64,000 nt of DNA from Plantago major. Taxonomy: Eukaryota; Streptophyta; Magnoliopsida; Lamiales; Plantaginaceae. The translations under genes and the position numbers were made by a program. The stretch is from contig CM048839.1 in NCBI GenBank assembly GCA_026545765.1, forward strand, positions 46,112,677-46,176,676, written 5' to 3'. Shown piece after piece: positions 23,660-36,841 of this stretch. The first letter of the stretch is position 1. Each line of letters starts with the position of its first letter. Below the pieces are notes generated by a model. It had not been told where the DNA came from. It ran no database searches and saw only the letters and a list, made by a program, of their open reading frames with translations.

Positions 23660-26600
23660 TCAGGAGTTGCTAAATAAACACCTCCGAATAGTTGTGGCTA
23701 TCTGGCCAACCTTTTGAGGATGGAGAAATACTGCACATACTCCAAAACAAACACCAATTACAGCTACTGCCATGATAAACGGGTGTGAAGTCAGAAGCGT
23801 TCTCCTTAATTGTCGACGACGGCATGTCTTTCCTGGCCTTTGTTGTCGATGCATAACCACTTCTCCATTTAAAAGTGGGACTGTTGCACCTTCATCAATA
23901 AACGAAGGGAACATTCGAGTCCCCATTACGTTCCTCACTGTTCTTGGATCATCCTGCAGAACAAATTTTATCCATTTTAAAAAATAGTATGCACCAAAGA
24001 CGAACAATATTCACCCTAAGATACTCTCCGATACTACTGTGGTCATGAACAACTAACATTTTTATTGTACATTCGGGAAAGACAGTGTAGAACAAAAAAT
24101 CAAAATGTGTCATCAGACTCTGCAGTATGCAAACAACATGCAAGCAGATCACAAGTAAAAGAGATAATTGGATCATGGAAATATACTATTTTGTCAGACT
24201 CCTGTTGTAAAAGGGAGAGTACTTCCATTATTAGAACCAAAACATAATCAAACCAACAATGGAACTCATACATTAAAGCATCAAGTGTAAGAATTTATCA
24301 CTCACCTTGTTAGGAACAACTGAATGATTACCATCCTGGAGATTCGGCCTGTACAAGCTACCATTTGACAAAGGCACGACTGACAAATCTCTCTCTTCTA
24401 ATCTTTCATTAAATATTATTTGTGCAATATCCATATTTTGCCGTAATAATTTGATCTCACCATCAGGAAGATCAGCAACTAAATTGTTATCAATTGCAGA
24501 CTTTAGGAAGAAAAATACTCTCCCCAAAACGACGGAAGACTCCAATTTTATTAAAGAACTCAATAAATAGTTGAGTCTTTGCACGTGATGATAGGTCAAC
24601 TTTTGCTCTGGGTAAGGTTTCTTTAGTGACCATGCTACATCTAATACAAACTCTGAGAACTGTTCTTGTCTTGCAGCAAGCAATTCACATTCAGACAACT
24701 GTTCTTCTTCTGGGAAGAGACCTGTCTCGAACTTCTGTCGTAGGATCTCCATCTCTGCACAAATTGTTTTGTCGCCAACAAGAATTGGTATAAAGTTGGA
24801 TAGGCCAGATTGGTTTTCAACCTGCAAAGGCAGCAGATATAGTAAGGTGGAAGTTTGTCAAGAATGTTTGATTGTTCGGCCAGCAGAATTACGTACAAGG
24901 GGATCAAAAGCGTGCAGACCACAGCCATACCTCAATAAACACAGGACTACACATACACATATCGGTTAGAGGGACATGTATGTTCAACAACTGATGGTTG
25001 AAACTGCAGGTCTCTTTTTTAGTACAGCAAGGGGATGAAACAGAAATCTTGTATGCAAGGTATCGTCCCGAAACTGACACAAGCAACCTGCATTAACATC
25101 AAAATAAGTAGTGCTTTGAAGAACATCGCAAGTACAAGAAACAAGATCACTTAAGATTACAGGGGAATGATATTGTTCTATGATACATAAATTTCCCACA
25201 AGATGGCTGAGAAGTAATTGAAAATTATGCAAGTGATGAACAATACCAACCCTTGCCATGTGGACCCCATCACAATTTAATTTTGGCATCCATGAACAAT
25301 ATGAGTTCCAACATTTTGCATACATGAACCAGTGATACAGTCTAGAGATACTCCAATAAGTAGCTATGTCTAAGAAGATCAAATAATATGCTCCAGTCCC
25401 GCTGTCATTTCACATCCATACCTACTAGTATCACTTTATGTTCCTAAGATTTTACCAAAACCACATCAACTGGTGTCTTTTTATTAGCAATATACAACAC
25501 CTCCCTCTAAAAAAAGACACAATTTACCATTAATAGCATATTAATGAGGGGAAATGATTTCAGGGAAATTTTCCATCTTTCTTTCCCATTTACCTATCAG
25601 GCAGAAACATGAGATGACTCAACTGTACTCCCAAGTCCCAACATATGACTTCCTGATTGTAATAGAGTATAGTTATAAAATTCCTCTGTTACACCGAAAG
25701 AAAAACGGCATGGCATACGATGAAAGGTACACGACGAGCATTATCCTTATTGGTCTGCCAATTCAGGGTATTTAGATGTGTCTATCAAAAAATAATGTAG
25801 GGAACAATAAGTATCCACCAATAAAAAGAGGGCCTAGTCAATAGTACACACAATCATTAACACCAAGCATTGGGAGTTCTAAGCCGATCCAGATGTTACA
25901 TTTTCTCTTGTTGCCTACATCAACCTTCTTCTTTGTAGGTTTAGTTCGTGCAATGCAATATAGATAGATTTCTCTTTGGTTGTTGATCACAAATTCACAA
26001 TTATTGAAAAAAAAGTATTGGATTGCTTTTCAAGTGGGATGAACATTGGCAATTAAGATTAAAGATTTCACACCACTCTGATTAAACATCATACCGGAAT
26101 TTTGGTTGAAGTAGGTTGCTTCCACATGCCACAAATTCCATTGGCTTGCCAGCTTCAAAGAAAGTTGGATAGATATAATGAAGTCTTGGAGCCTGACCCT
26201 TCACCTTGACTTCAACTACAGAAGTTGCATCTGCTCCAAAAGAGGGCATTGCATCCAGAAATTAGATGCTTATAGCAGAATTAATATGTTCAAGTATTTG
26301 TCCATGAACATTGCTCCTCATCACCTCGCTTCCTTACATCCAGGCAAATCACCAATACTAGATACTTAATCGTGCATATCATGTAGCTTAAACAATTCCT
26401 CAACTATTGGTCTTAGTCTAAATCCAGACTTGTGTTGAACACTCCTCTAGGCATCCATACATGTAGGAAATAGTCGCTATGTGTTTCTTGTGCACCATTG
26501 ATATGATCTTACAGCATGTACCACATAGGCGATGATACATACTAATGCAGAGACATGATAAATGTTTCAAAAAAATACACATTGTCCTTCAACAAAATTC

Positions 26601-29600
26601 AAGATTACACTGGTTATTAAAACTGCCGAATATCGGAAGTTTTCCATCAGCACATTCCTTAAATGTGAATAAAGTGCCATCAGGGGTTAAAGTAAAACAT
26701 CTTGAGATGTGCACTAAGGATTAAGAAGCCAACCGACCTTTCACAATACGAAACATCATGTCATTTAGATAAACCAGCATTGTGCCTCTTCCAGACAACA
26801 TGCTCCCAGGTGAGGTAACTAGGTCTTTAATATGAAGAGCTGGTTCTTCGAGCAACTGCGAAATGCAAAGACATTAATCACAAATCAATAAAGAATGTAT
26901 AAACTCTGCCCTTTAACAAAAGTTGCACCTCCGATTATACTAGGACAAATCTTATGGTCAGGATGTTTTCATCGTCAAAAAAGAAGCATTACATTTGTGG
27001 ATTTTACTGATCAAGTTCCGCATCTATTAATTCTCAAGTTTATATCTTGGAGTGCACATTCATACAGCTGTAACATTAATATTATCCAGCTGCACTGGAG
27101 CATGAGTAAAATCATGTCCAGTAACCTCACTGCATCCCCACAAAGGATAACAGAAAGAAAACCAAGGAATAAAAAACCACAGAAATATGGAGAAAGGGAC
27201 TGAACAGGAATACCTTGACCCACATTGGTGTTGGCACAGCAATAAATGCTGTCAAAATTGTACAACCAGGACGAATGTATCCCTCCAATTCCACAGGCAT
27301 GCTAGCCAACCACTGGAATATCTGTCAAAGTAGTTACCCTCATGTTATTAATAGTCAGTCATGTCTCTGACACAAACAGAAATCACTTGTTTCTCTCCCA
27401 TACACTAAACTGCAATAATAATCTTTAGAATACTTGATGTCGAAGTCGGCGAGGAAACTCTGCGGGATTCCAATCATAAAGCTTGAAGGATATCCGACCA
27501 GTAGGGCACTGCCAAAGATGTTAACTTGACTGAATTAAGCTAGATAACAACAAAAGAAAGGAAATAAATAATAAGACTTTTAGCCATAAGCCATTGGTTA
27601 TACCATAGAAGAGTAATTACTCTTATTCTCAGAATAAGATGGTGATCGTTTGAATTGTGAATTCTGTTTATCCCCATCTATATGAATTACATCAGATGTA
27701 GCAAGCGATGCAGCACTATCATTTTGAAAATTCTGTGCAGTAGGAGAAGAGCATGGTTTGGATACATGTCCCTCTGACTCTAACAAAGTTTCCCTTTCTT
27801 CATTCTGACTGCCCATACATGTGCCATCTGATTGATCAAAAAACTATTTTGTGTAACCAACCAGCCCAGTTGAGAATGATCACAGTCAAAAGCTGCTATA
27901 TAAGAAAGTCAAAAAGAAAAAAGCATGTGCCGCCCCCATACCAGAATCAGGCATTAATCTATATTACTCTCCAGTACCCGTTACATACCCATGTTGGACT
28001 CTCGACACTAGGGCACATTATTTTACCAGGATATGCACCACAGTCGGGTACTTAGAGCCAAGTCTGTGTAACATAGACAAGTACTGTATTGTCATTGCTA
28101 AACTGGAATCTAACCGTTAAAGGAAGTGTATCCAATCCAACCGTGACATCTAAGAAGAAATTAGAGATTATGTAATGTCGGTATACCTTTTCCAGTGTCA
28201 TCATCACCACTGATATCATCAGCAATAATATTCTGCTGAGATTCCTTCTCTGTACCTCCTTTAGGATCATTAGGTTTTCTTCGACGTCTGTTATTGTGTC
28301 GTTCTAATTTCCTCCGGCAACTGCGCTTACCCTCATCAAAGTCTGGCAAGATATGGAACCTGTAAACAAAAATGCACCAGTGAGATTTCAAGCACGAAGG
28401 TCTCCATAACATATTCAGCTTTTAAAATGTGACACATACATGCAATTTCGTAGCATACATTGCTGAATTAAACGTTTTCAAATTTCAATAACACTACAAG
28501 ATCATCAAAGCAGCAAGAGAGAAGCACAAAATATCACACAGTTCAAAGATTAAACAGCAAACAGCGTGGGTTACAGGATGGTTATTTCTTGTGTATAATT
28601 TATGGGTTGCAAGAATAACATGTCAGTTGTGGGGATATCAACAAACAAGCCGATCAAATCAGTCAAGGTGAAGACATGGGATTGGATAAAGACAGAAGAA
28701 ACTGACAAATTCAGATATTCCTTGTCAGGTTTCTACAGGTGAAATATCTGTATTGGAGTGTGAGCTTAGCTTTCTAAACTGCATATGAGCACCACTTGTT
28801 CTATTAATAATTATACTTGCTTCTATCAATCAATAATATAAACAACAAACACATAGAATCATGAAGCGGGTGTTTGCGCATTACAGCTTATTGTTTTTCA
28901 ACTTGCAGATTAATTTTAGCAAGAATTTCAACTTTGGGTATTTGCAAAGTTAGCTTTTACCATACATTATCTACTATTAAGGTGAAAATTTTGAAGTTGG
29001 TCCAGACCAACATCACCAACTTAAATCAAAGGAGGGTCAAGTTGTTGCAAACATCCCCGAATCGCTCAAATGAATTTTCCCAAATTAACCTCTCCTATCC
29101 AGAGGCAGACACCGACAACTTTTTGTACTTACCCGTCCATTTGATATTCTACATTCTAGGACTCTAAAATTTGAAAAGTACTATAAAAGGAAACTTAGGA
29201 AAAGGGGGAACCTAAACAACCCCAGACTACTCTCCCATTAGAAAAAAAAAATCCAGGAGTAATTCATAAACATGCCAATTGATGCTTGCAACAATTCACC
29301 ATCCTTAAATTAATCCAAGTTTGTGAAGTTGGTATGGGTCAACTTCACCAACTTCAACTTCAGTTTGTTAAGTAATCATTAAGCTAGTAATGCTGTTGAA
29401 ACACCCACTAAAAAAAAGCATCAGAAATTTACAATGAGAATATGAGATCATCATATGGTAACTAAATTTTGTTAATAAAATAATAATTCAATCTATCATC
29501 AATTTTTCCATGCGATCATAAAATCTAACCACATTCAAAATGAACACTCATCATCAGAAATGATCAATAAACACAACACAGCCCATCATCACTTGAAACA

Positions 29601-30219
29601 GAATAGATGATCTCTAAATTCACAAATTGGCAAAAGTAAAATAGGAAAATGAAAGAAAAACTTACTTTCCACACTGCTGGCAGTACCTCTTGCTCTCTCC
29701 ATCAAGCACGACGACACTAGCATTAGCACACCGCAAACAAACCCTATGCCTCTTATGATACCCTTTAAGCTCGCTAATATCCACCTCGCACCCAGGCACC
29801 TGGCACCTCGCCGGCGTTCCTCCAGAAGCCCTCACCGCCCTCGGCCTCTTTTTCCCCGGCAACATCGCCGAATCCTCCTCCTCCAGCATCTGCGCGTCCA
29901 GCTCCGGGCACGCGCACGGGATCCGACCCGCGAGGAAGTTAGGGCACACCAGCATTGGGTCACGCTTCCTGACTTTGGGATTATCGGCTCGTTGACTTTC
30001 GATGTCGACTCCGGTGAGGTCGAATTGGAGCTGGTCAAGGTTCGGAGGGATAGGAGGAGGAGGGTGGGGGTGTGTGAAGGAGACGTTTAGGGTTTCGTCG
30101 ATGTTGAAGTCGAGGAAATCGGACCAATCGAAGAGGGCCGATGCGGTGGGGTCTTCGCCGGAGAGTAGAGGAGGTGGCGCGTCGGCGGAGGAGGAGGAGG
30201 GTGGTGGAATTGGATGCAT
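23660..30219 (-). CDS. SPL7: SPL7-type SBP-box transcription factor (copper response), 10 exons
   Basis: Exons on the minus strand: 30219-29666, 28359-28187, 27827-27604, 27508-27434, 27321-27214, 26855-26738, 26230-26095, 25087-24931, 24821-24306, 23953-23660. They join in phase to 784 residues, near the roughly 800 of Arabidopsis SPL7. The SBP domain spans about residues 137-212 and is split by intron 1 after QQCGK. It shows CQVPGCEVDISELKGYHKRH, then VCLRCANA, QQCGKFHILPDFDEGKRSC and the basic nuclear signal RRKLERHNNRRRRK. The first zinc site has Cys (LRCA) where most SBP proteins have His, a hallmark of the SPL7/CRR1 branch. The region before the SBP carries CPNFLAGRIPCACPE, also SPL7-specific. 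Later blocks include GRISFKLYDWNPAEFPRRLR, and the C terminus has a hydrophobic helix (HPFIMAVAVIGVCFGVCAVF). Known family role: binds GTAC cores and activates copper-deficiency genes such as miR398 and transporters. Confidence 0.96.
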
Positions 30220-30478
30220 TGTTAATGGGGGTTAGGGTTTGGGAATCTAAGGAAATGGGAGGGTATTGGGGTTAGAATTTAGGAATTGGGGTTTGAGTTT
30301 TGTGTGTGGAATTTGGTGAGAAGCAAGGGCCAGTAAAGACAGACAATCTGAAGGTGGGGACGAACTAAAATGGAGTGATTTTGATTTTGATGGCGTTAGG
30401 TGGTGACACGGAGATGTCAGATCAGATGATTTTTTTACTATTCCATTTCGGGCACGCCTATGTTTAATTTTTGGAACA

Positions 30479-30565
30479 AAAAACACGAGGATCCAACCGA
30501 AATTACGGTTCCAGAACCAGAATCGCACTGTGCGATTTTGATTCCGGTTCCTGCTTTAACGGAAC
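30479..30565. repeat. Imperfect palindrome built of GGTTCC and GTGCGATT words
   Basis: GGTTCCAGAACCAGAATCGCAC is followed directly by GTGCGATTTTGATTCCGGTTCC, an imperfect inverse of it. Another GGAACCG follows. It lies just upstream of the SPL7 leader and resembles the subterminal repeats of some DNA transposons, but no element ends were found. Confidence 0.55.
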
Positions 30566-30584
30566 CGTGCATCGTCAGTTCAAT

Positions 30585-30612
30585 GTATCTATCTATCTAT
30601 CTATCTATCTAT
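30585..30612 (+). repeat. (ATCT)n microsatellite
   Basis: About seven uninterrupted ATCT units, roughly 0.37 kb upstream of the SPL7 start codon. Confidence 0.95.
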
Positions 30613-31008
30613 ATGAAAATAAGACTATTTCAAGCCTTGTGGTTAACTCATGTCACATGCCACCTTGCAGAATACTTCATTCTGATTGGTTGAAATTAGT
30701 TATTGTTGGCCAAACGAAATGTTCTGATTGGCTATGAAAATAAAAAACGATGACTGTATATTCCATCACTTACTGCCGCCCAAACATCGAAACCTACAGG
30801 TGACACTTATTCTTTCAATTAATTCTTTTGCATATCAATATCAATGCCCAAATCTATCTTTAATACTTATTCTCAACTCTTCTCCTACAATTCTTAAAAC
30901 ATCATATTTCAATCGCTTCTCCCCAGTTCGATCGCGAAGCCATCTCCGCCTCTCATTCTTCGACAAAGCCGCTGTCGTATATCTTTCCACCAATCGTGCC
31001 ACCAATCG

Positions 31009-32825
31009 ATGGACTTCGACTTCCCACCAATCAATCGACTAACAATCAATCTTTGGCGTTTCCCCAAATCTCAGTTTCCAGGTATAAAATTTCACTGATG
31101 ACTAATTTGTTTGCAAATATATCTAATCATGCTTTTTGTCAGTCATAATACCAATCGATCCTTCGCTGGATTCACTCCAGGTTTGAATCTTAAAGTTAGA
31201 GGTAATGGAAGAAGCTGGACTCACAAATACGGTTCTATATGGGCGGCCCTCAATTGGTATTGATTCGATTCAATGCGCTTGTGAAATGAATGTAAAAAGC
31301 CTGAGGTATGGAGTACCCTATTTGTGAACTTTGTCAAAACATTTATGTGATGTTATGGAGGTTTTGATAAGAAGTTTTAATTTTTAGTTTGAGTTATGAT
31401 TCATCATCATCATTATTATCATTTTGTCGATGAACGATTCAAATTTCATTTAAAAAGACATGTATAACATAGTCATACAACTTATGAGTACTCGAAGATA
31501 GATGACTACATCCTAAACTATCACTACTGTTATTATGAGGCAACATATGAGCTAGCAAATTTACATTTCTCATATGAGCGGCTTTGAATAACTGGATGTG
31601 TGTTATCGTAGTGTTCATGTCACCAATTATTTATCTATTAGTCTATCACCTTGGATATAAACATTAAGTTTGGTTGTATTGGATTATTAAGGCTATTCAG
31701 TATTGCCAATTGTCCGTGTGTTAAAAAAATAATACTGAGAGAATAGGAAAAGTAAGTGAGGGAATAGATAAATTATGAAAGAGGGTGTTTAAAAAAATTA
31801 ATAAGTTGAGATAGTGGTTTTCCAAAATAAACCCAAAAAATGAAACGTTAAACTTAAAAAATAAAAAATAAAAATAAAAAAACTACCGAAATTGCAAAAA
31901 GTAAACATTTAAAAGGAACTGAGGGAGTATTAGGCTTTATTGCATTTGTATATAGTGATTAAGTATTCAAGGTTACAGACTATCTATAGGAATTTAGTTG
32001 TTGCTGCCTTAGAAGTTCTAGCTTGAAGCATAAATCAGAAAAATCTGTGTTATTAATTAATTTATGATGCTTAATTGTAGTATTATCTTTGCATGGATAG
32101 TGCATACTCTACCATCTGAATTCTGATTGGTAATATTTTTGCGCCAAAATTTTTAATAAAGTGAGATAAGGTGGTTTATTTTCGATGTTTCAGCCTTCGG
32201 TGGGGATATGCTTTCTCTTTTTAATGTTTCATCCTTCGGTGGGGCAGTTGAACTTAATATAGTATAGGGAGAATGGCTAATCCCATTAGAATCTACATTC
32301 TCTACTGTTGAGTCTTATTCTTCTATCAAGTGAAGTCCTATTGGGATAGCTCCTTAAGAGAAAGTGAAGGAATAGCCACCCAGGAGATTAGAGGTAAACC
32401 ACCAATAGACGAATAGTTGTTTGGCCAGCAAGTTTATGAATAAATAATTTTTGAAAAAGAGTCAAGCTCTGTAAATGGCTTCAGTTTTTCTCTATAGCCC
32501 ATTTAAGCCAATATGTTGAAAACGATGTTTACTTTATTTGATTTAGTGATGAGCATTCCATTGATTCATGTAAATGTTGCTTACTACCAATGAGGCAATG
32601 ATTGATAGAACATAGTAGATCATCTTATTATGCTAATAATTGTAATCCTGGCATAGTTAACTAAATGTTGTTCTTATGATTGCCAGGGGTGCCATGGAGC
32701 TTGCTGAAGCAAGGCTATCCAGAAATAGTTTGCCATGATATGATAAAAGAAAACTCGGCCGATTCGTTGGGAAGCAAGTTATTTGGTTGCAAAGATATTG
32801 GTTGAAGATGCTTACTGAAAATTAG
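31009..32825 (+). pseudogene. Small multi-exon gene of unknown function with an in-frame TGA
   Basis: Divergent from SPL7. Four pieces join with GT-AG borders in consistent phase: 31009-31081 (MDFDFPPINRLTINLWRFPK), 31143-31180, 31196-31305 (EVMEEAGLTNTVLYGRPSI) and 32687 onward (GAMELAEARLSRNSLP). The frame meets TGA at 32736, then continues open for 28 more codons (YDKRKLGRFVGKQVIWLQRY) to TAG at 32823. The TGA sits where a Trp codon would give a continuous frame. I do not recognise the family. It may be a gene ending at TGA, a pseudogene with one nonsense change, or a chance chain of exons. The consistent phases are the main support. Confidence 0.35.
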
Positions 32826-34080
32826 TATGATACTTGACTACTTAAGCATATGTTTGGGTTATTTGGCTATGTTTAATCTTTAGATGATATGTTATATTTT
32901 ATTTTTCTTGATCAGCATCAATTATGTCTGCGTATTCTGAATCAGGAGAATACTCACTTCGATGCATAATATTCTAATTAATAAAATGAACAGAGTTGTT
33001 CAATTTGGCATTATGGAGCGTAGATCCTTTGCTTTTACTGGAAATTATAAATTTAAATCCCATTTGTGCAAAATGTTTCAAATTAATTAGATGTAAGGAG
33101 TTGTTCACATTGGCTGTTGGAACTATTTGCAGCATTGCAGATGATCCGGTGCATCTTCTTTATGTTATGAGATTTCTTAAAACTACACCGATTGATCTAT
33201 TTCAGAAATTCATGGATAAGAGTATTGGATCTGGGGATGCGATGTCGGTTTCTAAGAAAAGAATCAAGGCACTCACAACAATGACGGCTTGAGTATTCTT
33301 CATCGATGCATAGGTAATTCTTTGATTGCAACAGTTGTTTTTTCCCAAGATTATGCCATGTTATAAGTGAATTAAATGATTGAAGCCTTATGCTTAGTAC
33401 TCCCGGTTAGTCGATTCGTGAATCTTCCTTATTTTTCTTTCGAAAATGTTCTTCAGATTATGCATTGATATATTCTCGAGATAATGTTTAGACCTAATCT
33501 TCGACAAAAAATTGTTTTTATCACTTTCTGACCCGATGCTCAGGGTGTACGTCTATGGGATGAAGATTCAATCTCTATTCTCTGCCTTAAGTGAGTCTTA
33601 TTTATGCAGGTTGACAATGACGGCTATTTTATCAAGCCCCATAATGTTGGATGTTATTTCGGTTTGTATAATATTCTTGCGGTTCTGCATTGCATTCAAA
33701 AGTGGCTTTGGGGGATAACTCTAATAATATGCAAGTTTCTTTACTCAGTTAAGAAGAAAAGCAAAATATTCTATATTTTTGTTGTTCATCCCTTAATCTG
33801 TACGGCCAAGATTCATTACTCTCCATGAACCATGTCTTAATCTATTCATGGAGCTATTGCTCATTTCCAATCTTTATTTAGATAATTGGCTCCATACTAA
33901 TTCCGCTGCTTTCCCTTTCTTCCTTTTCTACAATCTTGATCGAACAATTGCAGACAGAAGAAATATATCGTAGAATCAAAGACATCGCAATCATCCTCAA
34001 ATCGACAACGACCCAGAATCTCTCTCATACAATGGAATTTAGATCGATTGGAATGCACATGGAGTAAAACTCCGGAATAT
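32826..34080. other. Region without a recognised gene
   Basis: One plus-strand frame at 32996-33292 (containing LFTLAVGTICSIADDPVHLL) and a short one after a TGCAG at 33608 (VDNDGYFIKPHNVGCYF) look more protein-like than their surroundings. No family, start context or continuous exon chain could be established. They could be remnants of a decayed gene in line with the 31.0-32.8 kb exons. Confidence 0.3.
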
Positions 34081-34089
34081 CCTTCACCG

Positions 34090-34296
34090 GTGCAAGACTC
34101 CGAAGGCTCAATTCACTGCTCCGTCGACGTCCTCCGTGTGATTATGAGTCAAGCAACCTCTGATCCGAGCACAACATCCAATCCATGCATATTCTCAAGG
34201 ACAACGAGGTTCATGTCATTCGTGGAACCTACAAGGGTTGTGATGGTAAGTTGGTGCAGATGTATCGAAAGAAATTGGTCAATCAATTAATCAAAT
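34090..34296 (+). pseudogene. Ribosomal protein L26 (uL24) pseudogene
   Basis: In two frames the plus strand gives KTPKAQFTAPS, then [12 protein letters not shown], then [16 protein letters not shown] and [10 protein letters not shown]. These match the conserved order of plant 60S L26 (KAHFTAPS, RRxxMS, KDDEVQVVRGTYKG, GKVVQVYRKK). A frameshift lies near 34120, residues are missing before the KOW motif, and a stop follows soon after LVNQLIKC. The functional protein binds 28S rRNA near the exit tunnel; this copy cannot make it. The 3' part is duplicated (see 34174-34763). Confidence 0.78.
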
Positions 34297-34763
34297 GTTA
34301 ATTATTGTGGAAATCGAAGAAGAGTCAACATATTTGTAGATGATTTACCAGTAGACTAATTTCCTTACCATATTCATATCCAGCACATTCAATTCCTTTA
34401 CAAGCTAAACCAACAATTGGACTACAATGATCTTCATGCCTCTGTCTTTACTACCAAAGTGAGTGTAAAGACATCCAATCCATGCATATTCTCAAGGACA
34501 ACGAGGTTCATGTCATTCGTGGAACCTACAAGGGTTGTGATGGTAAGTTGGTGCAGATGTATCGAAAGAAATTGGTCAATCAATTAATCAAATGTTAATT
34601 ATTGTGGAAATCGAAGAAGAGTCAACATATTTGTAGATGATTTACCAGTAGACTAATTTCCTTACCATATTCATATCCAGCACATTCAATTCCTTTACAA
34701 GCTAAACCAACAATTGGACTACAATGATCTTCATGCCTCTGTCTTTACTACCAAAGTGAGTGT
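34174..34763 (+). repeat. Exact tandem duplication, two 293-bp copies, period 297
   Basis: 34174-34466 and 34471-34763 read identically base by base as far as I can compare, separated by AAAG. The unit contains the 3' part of the L26 pseudogene plus about 170 bp of AT-rich flank. Perfect identity in a neutral region implies a very recent duplication or an assembly artefact. Confidence 0.9.
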
Positions 34764-35721
34764 TAGATCAGTCTTTCCATTTAATTTCAATTGTGGAGCT
34801 TGTGTACGCTACTATGAGTTGTTAATTATGAGGATTGGCAGAAGATTAGATACTGGACAATTTATTCCAGACTATAACTGTGACATATTGGTCATAGTAC
34901 ATTGTAGATTTAAATAATGAGAGAACTCTATTTTTTTAAGGTACTTGATGATTACTCTGTATATCATGCACTTCAATTAATGATATCCTCTTTAAATGTC
35001 ATTGTTATAAAAAATTACAATTTCCCTACCTTTTAAGTTTGTAAAATTTTCTTCTTTCCTTCGCTATGTATACGTCTAAATTGTGTATTGATTTACTTCA
35101 TGAACATGTGGATGCTCCAATAAATTGTAGTTATATTTTAAATTGCAATTTGGTGATTATCCATTTTTCAACTGTGTAAGATGGTAAAATCTGATTCACC
35201 TTTACTTCCATGCGCCTTACAGGTACTGGGTGCACGAGTGTACATAGAATTTTGCAATTATTTATTGTCATTGCACACTCCTTTATTTTTTGAGTTTACA
35301 TTGTTATTTACCGAATATTGAACATTAATGTGCTTAGTACACCATCTTCCTATGAATCCTTTCAACCGATAAATTAACCAGGTTTCATTGTTTCGTAAAA
35401 TTCTATATCTTGCATTATACTTATTTTGGCTATGGATAACATCTTGATTACATCTTTGTACTATTGCTTGTTTGATGGATGGGGACGTGTTTGATTAATG
35501 AAAAAAAAAACTGGTGGAAGTTTATTTAGCCTTTGGATAAACAGATGTGCGACTCTTTGGATTGCATATCAATTGCTTCTTGACTACCTTTTCTTTTTCT
35601 CCGAGGAAGTCGCTTCTTTCTTGACTTCTTCAAAGATTGCTTATTCAACTTCTTCACATATATTGGGTAACAATCTATAATATTTAATTTCTATCGAGGG
35701 TTTAATCATGTTGCCTGTCCG

Positions 35722-36009
35722 GAGATAGCCGAAACATTAGTTGTTGTTTGCGGAATGGAGTTGGCTTTACAACAGGGATGGCTGGACATTGTGCTTGAAA
35801 GTGATTGTTTGGTGGTAGTTAAGGCTCTGAATTCTACTATGCCATCTCTACCTATTGCGAGGTATTTCACTGAAGTCATGAAGAATATAGTGTTGCTTTT
35901 TCATAGTTGTTCATTTAGTCATGTAATGAAATCTGGAAATAGTTTGGCTCATGATATTGATCAAAAGGTAGATGAGGATAGGGATGGAGGATTTGTGCTT
36001 CCTTTTTAG
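35722..36009 (+). pseudogene. RNase H-like (RVT_3 type) domain fragment
   Basis: The frame reads CPEIAETLVVVCGMELALQQ, then WLDIVLESDCLVVVKALNS and a histidine-poor tail ending NSLAHDIDQKVDED. The order E-A-L...ME-A, ESDC-VV-ALN, S-ANS-AH is that of the RNase H-like domain found in plant non-LTR elements and reverse-transcriptase-derived genes. The N-terminal strand with the first catalytic Asp is absent. There is no complete gene around it. A poly-T run follows at 36061-36079. Confidence 0.7.
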
Positions 36010-36240
36010 TTTTTTCCCTGACGTACTTTGGTTTTTGCTGATAATTATTGAATGAATGCTTCTTTTTTTTTTTTTTTTAATTCTAAACTTTAGCATCGTG
36101 TATTAGTTTTACTGATTACAAATGGTCATTTTACCAAGTTATTTAAATATGCTTTAGATTACGTAAACCAATCATGGTGATCTATACATGATGATATTTT
36201 GAGAGCTGATAGCCAAATTTAGTTTGCGGTCTACTAGATA

Positions 36241-36510
36241 CTCCCTCCGTCTCGCAAAATTTTATACATTTTTCATTTTTACGTCTACATAACTTTATAC
36301 ATTTCTAAAAAAGTAAGGTGCGACAAACCCAACAAATGAAAAAAAAATCTCACCATTGCACCTTTTTACCACTTTTTTACACATTTTCCACTAAAATTAT
36401 AGTAGTACCCATTTTACCACTTTTTACCATATATTTTAATTTTTCACTAAATACACGCATCAACATTAATATATAAAATTCTCCGGGACACATGGATTAC
36501 ATAATAACGA
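36241..36510 (+). mobile_element. Stowaway-like MITE with a degenerate right end
   Basis: CTCCCTCCGTCTCGCAAAAT begins after TA (36239-36240), followed by repeated TTTATACATTT and TTTACCACTTTTT words. A decayed inverse terminus (ATTCTCCGGGACACATGG) sits near 36478-36495. The left end is clear; the right boundary is approximate. Confidence 0.55.
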
Positions 36511-36841
36511 TGTTCTCTCATTCCGACACTCTTTTGATTTGATTTTTTGCCCTTTTTTTCCTCCAAATATTCTACCAAAATCCTATGAATTCGCAATATG
36601 ATAGGCTACAGAACAACTCCTATATAGAATTCGCAAAAAGCATAATGAAGCTTTATTCATTGGTATTGTTACAAAAGCACAATAATACTACGTTACTTCC
36701 ATTACAAACTCACTAACTTTTTTTTACTTTAAATTATAAACTACTTGACCTATAAAAGTAAAGTGTCTACTAACTAATTATTTATTCTTTTTCTTTCATA
36801 CTTTATGATCACTTTATTCATTCTCATTTTTTCGATTTTGT

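Noticed and set aside
24984..25382. Long minus-strand frame overlapping SPL7 exon 8
   Set aside because: It reads the exon in another frame and runs into intron sequence; the SPL7 frame is the supported one.
29746..30235. Plus-strand Arg-rich and Gly-rich frames opposite SPL7 exon 1
   Set aside because: Shadows of the GC-rich Pro/Ser coding exon.
31905..31931. Stowaway-like right terminus (GAGGGAGTA)
   Set aside because: No partner terminus upstream; too short to call.
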